Of a stretch of 14,155 nucleotides of DNA, positions 12,433 through 14,155 are shown in pieces (position 1 is the first letter of the stretch; each line of letters begins with the position of its first letter). The DNA is from JAWBOD01 sp964651405 (GTDB taxonomy: Archaea; Aenigmatarchaeota; Aenigmatarchaeia; Aenigmatarchaeales; Aenigmatarchaeaceae), in the NCBI GenBank assembly GCA_964651405.1, contig CAZYZB010000022.1, positions 1 to 14,155 on the forward strand, read 5' to 3'. The notes beneath the pieces were generated by a model. That model did not search any database, had not been told where the DNA came from, and worked only from the letters and a program-made list of their open reading frames with translations. Both the position numbers and the translations under genes were made by a program.

Positions 12433-13677
12433 GTGAAATTGAGGGATTTGATGATTGAAAAAGTCCTAAAAATACTAGAAAAGCCTCTGTGTGATCATTG
12501 TTTAGGTAGATTTTACTCTGGCCTTTTGTCAGGTTATACAAACGAGGAAAGGGGAAATTTTCTCAGAACAATACTAGCTATGGCGATTGATTCTAAGAAT
12601 GTAGATTATTCGAAAATTGATTCAAGCAATTTTTATGGGTTTAAGTTCAGAATCAATAAAGATTTTTCTCCATTAAAACCAGGGAAATGCTTTTTATGCA
12701 ACAACTTGTTTGAAAGTTTGAATGATTATGCTAATAAAGCAGTTAAGAAACTAAAAGATATAGAGTTTAACAATTTCCTTGTAGGCTCAATAGTACCATC
12801 AGAAATATTGGAAAAGGAAGAAAAGCTATGGGAAATCACACGCATTGATTATGTTGAATCAATAAAATCAGAAATAAACAGGGAGCTTGGAAAGAAGATA
12901 TGGGATATAATAAAAAAGCCAGTTAATTTCAAGAACCCAGACATAGTAATACTTTTGAACTTGGAAAAGAAGGATGTAGAAATCAAAATAAATTCTTTGT
13001 TTATTCTTGGATACTATAAGAAGCTAAAAAGAGGATTCCCTCAGTGTAAGTGGGGAACCCCTGGTAAGTATAATACTTCTATCCAGGAAATGATAGCAAA
13101 GCCAGTAATGAAAGTTGCAAAAGGAAAAGAAGATTTTTTTCACGGTTATGGACGCGAGGACGTGGATGCCAGATGCTTGGATTGGAGGCCTTTTGTTACT
13201 GAAATAAATGAACCTAAAATCAGGAACTTTAACTTAAAGAAAGTCGAGAAAAAAATAGACAAGAGGATTAAAGTAAAGCTTCTAAAGATTTCTGATAGGT
13301 TTACTGTTAGAAGGATTAAGACTGAGATGGGAGATAAAACGTATAGGGTTACTGTTGAATTCAGCAAGCCAGTAGAGAAGTCTGAGTTAAAAAAATTAAA
13401 TAGTCTCGTAGGCTTAATTCATCAAAGGACACCTATTCGAGTTTCCCATCGAAGGGCAGATTTGATAAGAAAAAGATTGGTTAAGGCTTTAAAATATAAG
13501 CAAATAAACAAAAAATCTATAGAACTCACTGTTAAAACCAATGCTGGCCTTTACGTTAAAGAACTTGTGTCAGGGGACACTGGAAGGACTAAACCTTCTG
13601 TGTCAGAAATCTTGGGAGTTGAGGCAAGGCCAAGGAACTTGGATGTTATAAAAATAGAGAAACCAAAGAATTTATAA
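12433..13677 (+). CDS. pus10: Pus10, tRNA pseudouridine 54/55 synthase
   Basis: Archaeal Pus10 isomerises U54 and U55 in the tRNA T-loop. This 414-residue protein has the N-terminal Cys4 zinc site (C20/C23 in LCDHCLGRF and C86/C89 in CFLC), a THUMP-like RNA-binding region (about 90-200), and the catalytic domain with GREDVDAR. D243 in that motif corresponds to the catalytic Asp of pseudouridine synthases (GRTD in TruA). PQCKWGTPGKYNTSIQE just upstream and the C-terminal YVKELVSGDTGRTKPS are further Pus10 signatures. The GTG at 12433 fits the TATA element; an ATG at 12451 with GAGG eight bases before it (12440-12443) is an alternative that would remove six residues and keep the zinc site. TrmY, which acts on its product, lies upstream past the homing endonuclease gene. 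Confidence 0.95.
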   Translation: MKLRDLMIEKVLKILEKPLCDHCLGRFYSGLLSGYTNEERGNFLRTILAMAIDSKNVDYSKIDSSNFYGFKFRINKDFSPLKPGKCFLCNNLFESLNDYANKAVKKLKDIEFNNFLVGSIVPSEILEKEEKLWEITRIDYVESIKSEINRELGKKIWDIIKKPVNFKNPDIVILLNLEKKDVEIKINSLFILGYYKKLKRGFPQCKWGTPGKYNTSIQEMIAKPVMKVAKGKEDFFHGYGREDVDARCLDWRPFVTEINEPKIRNFNLKKVEKKIDKRIKVKLLKISDRFTVRRIKTEMGDKTYRVTVEFSKPVEKSELKKLNSLVGLIHQRTPIRVSHRRADLIRKRLVKALKYKQINKKSIELTVKTNAGLYVKELVSGDTGRTKPSVSEILGVEARPRNLDVIKIEKPKNL

Positions 13678-13686
13678 ATTTATAAG
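13678..13686 (+). promoter_or_regulatory. TATA box of eL21
   Basis: ATTTATAAG is centred 26 bases before the ATG at 13708. A second copy, TTTATAAAT (13671-13679), overlaps the end of pus10. GTGATT at 13700-13705 could act as a ribosome binding site if the mRNA instead reads through from pus10. Confidence 0.55.
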
Positions 13687-13707
13687 TATAATGCTGTATG
13701 TGATTAA

Positions 13708-13986
13708 ATGGTTGTAAAATCTCACGGTCCAAGAAGGAGGACAAGGGAAAAGTTTAGGATAAGAGGGAAAATCTCTGTAAACAGGCTCATAAAGAAGTTT
13801 AATGTTGGAGACAAGGTTGTCATTGACATAGTGTCCTCTTCTTTGAGCGGCATTCCATTTAAAAGATTTCAGGGCTTGATAGGAAATGTTATAGAGAAGA
13901 GAGGCAACGCCTATCTAATAGAAATAAAGGACGGAAACAAGACAAAGAAAATTCTAGCAACTCCAGAGCATCTAAAGACTCTTTAA
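13708..13986 (+). CDS. rpl21e: Ribosomal protein eL21 (L21e)
   Basis: The product is 92 residues, close to the archaeal norm of about 95-100. It opens with SHGPRRRTREKFR, the family's basic start (G-x-R-x-x-T-R), and continues into an SH3-like barrel: FNVGDKVVIDIV, a short loop, FQGLIGNVIEKRGNAYLIEI, then the closing PEHL element. eL21 sits in the central protuberance region of the large subunit and contacts 5S and 23S rRNA. The ATG is 30 bases after the Pus10 stop. In many archaea SRP54, Pus10 and eL21 occur in this order, often followed by RNA polymerase subunit F; here tRNA-Leu follows instead. Confidence 0.95.
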   Translation: MVVKSHGPRRRTREKFRIRGKISVNRLIKKFNVGDKVVIDIVSSSLSGIPFKRFQGLIGNVIEKRGNAYLIEIKDGNKTKKILATPEHLKTL

Positions 13987-13993
13987 AATCAAG

Positions 13994-14000
13994 TTTATAT
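13994..14000 (+). promoter_or_regulatory. TATA box of the tRNA-Leu gene
   Basis: TTTATAT is centred 29 bases before the first base of the tRNA, so transcription would begin a few bases upstream of the mature 5' end, as usual for archaeal tRNA genes. Confidence 0.6.
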
Positions 14001-14025
14001 CTTCTGAAAAATTATTTTTCTACAT

Positions 14026-14111
14026 GCGGAGGTAGCCAAGCTTGGTCTAAGGCGCAGGCTTGAGGAGCCTGTGGGTTAGTCCCTTCGCAGGTTCAAATCC
14101 TGCCCTCCGCA
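14026..14111 (+). tRNA. trnL-GAG: tRNA-Leu, anticodon GAG
   Basis: A full class II cloverleaf can be folded by eye. Acceptor stem GCGGAGG (14026-14032) pairs with CCTCCGC (14104-14110), followed by the discriminator A (14111). D stem is GCC/GGC with the loop GG at 14044-14045. Anticodon stem CAGGC/GCCTG encloses the loop TTGAGGA (14060-14066), so the anticodon is GAG at 14062-14064, reading CUC and CUU leucine codons. A long variable arm (14072-14086, GGG/CCC stem) confirms a leucine type. T stem is GCAGG/CCTGC with the loop TTCAAAT (14092-14098). The 3' CCA is not encoded and there is no intron. The two T bases opening the T-loop are U54 and U55, the targets of the Pus10 encoded just upstream. 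Confidence 0.97.
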
Positions 14112-14155
14112 CATCTGATGTCCTTCATGTTAATTTATAGAGATGGCGGTAACGA

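Noticed and set aside
14112..14155. An ATG at 14143 with an upstream TTTATAG as the start of another gene
   Set aside because: Only four codons are visible and the box is too close to the ATG. Nothing can be said about what follows the tRNA.
1..14155. CRISPR arrays, insertion sequences or long direct repeats
   Set aside because: Reading through, I found no regularly spaced repeats, transposase signatures or paired terminal repeats. The only repetitive DNA is the Lys/Glu coding sequence of eL31 and FtsY.

Overview
The window is a compact, AT-rich stretch of an archaeal chromosome. The archaeal assignment is direct: ribosomal proteins eL39, eL31 and eL21, aIF6, prefoldin alpha, archaeal-type FtsY and SRP54, TrmY and Pus10 occur together, and promoters look like archaeal TATA boxes (TTTAAATA type). 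Gaps between genes are mostly under 60 bases, the ribosomal proteins carry charged tails, and no eL20/LX gene lies between aIF6 and prefoldin. These points would fit a small-genome DPANN archaeon of the Woesearchaeota/Pacearchaeota kind. That placement is inference.

Left block (1-4849), translation and protein targeting: the 3' end of eL39, a small HExxH protein of unknown family, eL31 with a long charged tail, a convergent class I/II aminotransferase, then the aIF6-prefoldin alpha-FtsY operon. The aminotransferase and aIF6 are divergent from a short region holding one TATA box for each.

Middle block (4919-9606), accessory: a large membrane-anchored beta-propeller protein with an unusual LamG-like insertion, a convergent DUF429 predicted nuclease, a small exported cysteine-rich protein, and a soluble protein I do not recognise. 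The last three sit behind their own apparent promoters.

Right block (9643-14111): SRP54 and TrmY run as one unit, followed by an opposite-strand free-standing LAGLIDADG homing endonuclease gene, then Pus10, eL21 and tRNA-Leu(GAG). Pus10 makes pseudouridine 54 and 55 in the tRNA T-loop and TrmY methylates pseudouridine 54, so the two steps of m1-Psi54 synthesis are neighbours split by a selfish-type gene. SRP54 and its receptor FtsY lie under 5 kb apart with the accessory block between them.

Most of the window is housekeeping. The items most worth a second look are the apparently permuted LamG domain inside the propeller, the homing endonuclease between the two Psi54 enzymes, the HExxH protein between two ribosomal protein genes, the non-canonical G-motifs of SRP54, and the very regular 25-28 base spacing between TATA boxes and start codons, which points to leaderless mRNAs and corrects the aminotransferase start.
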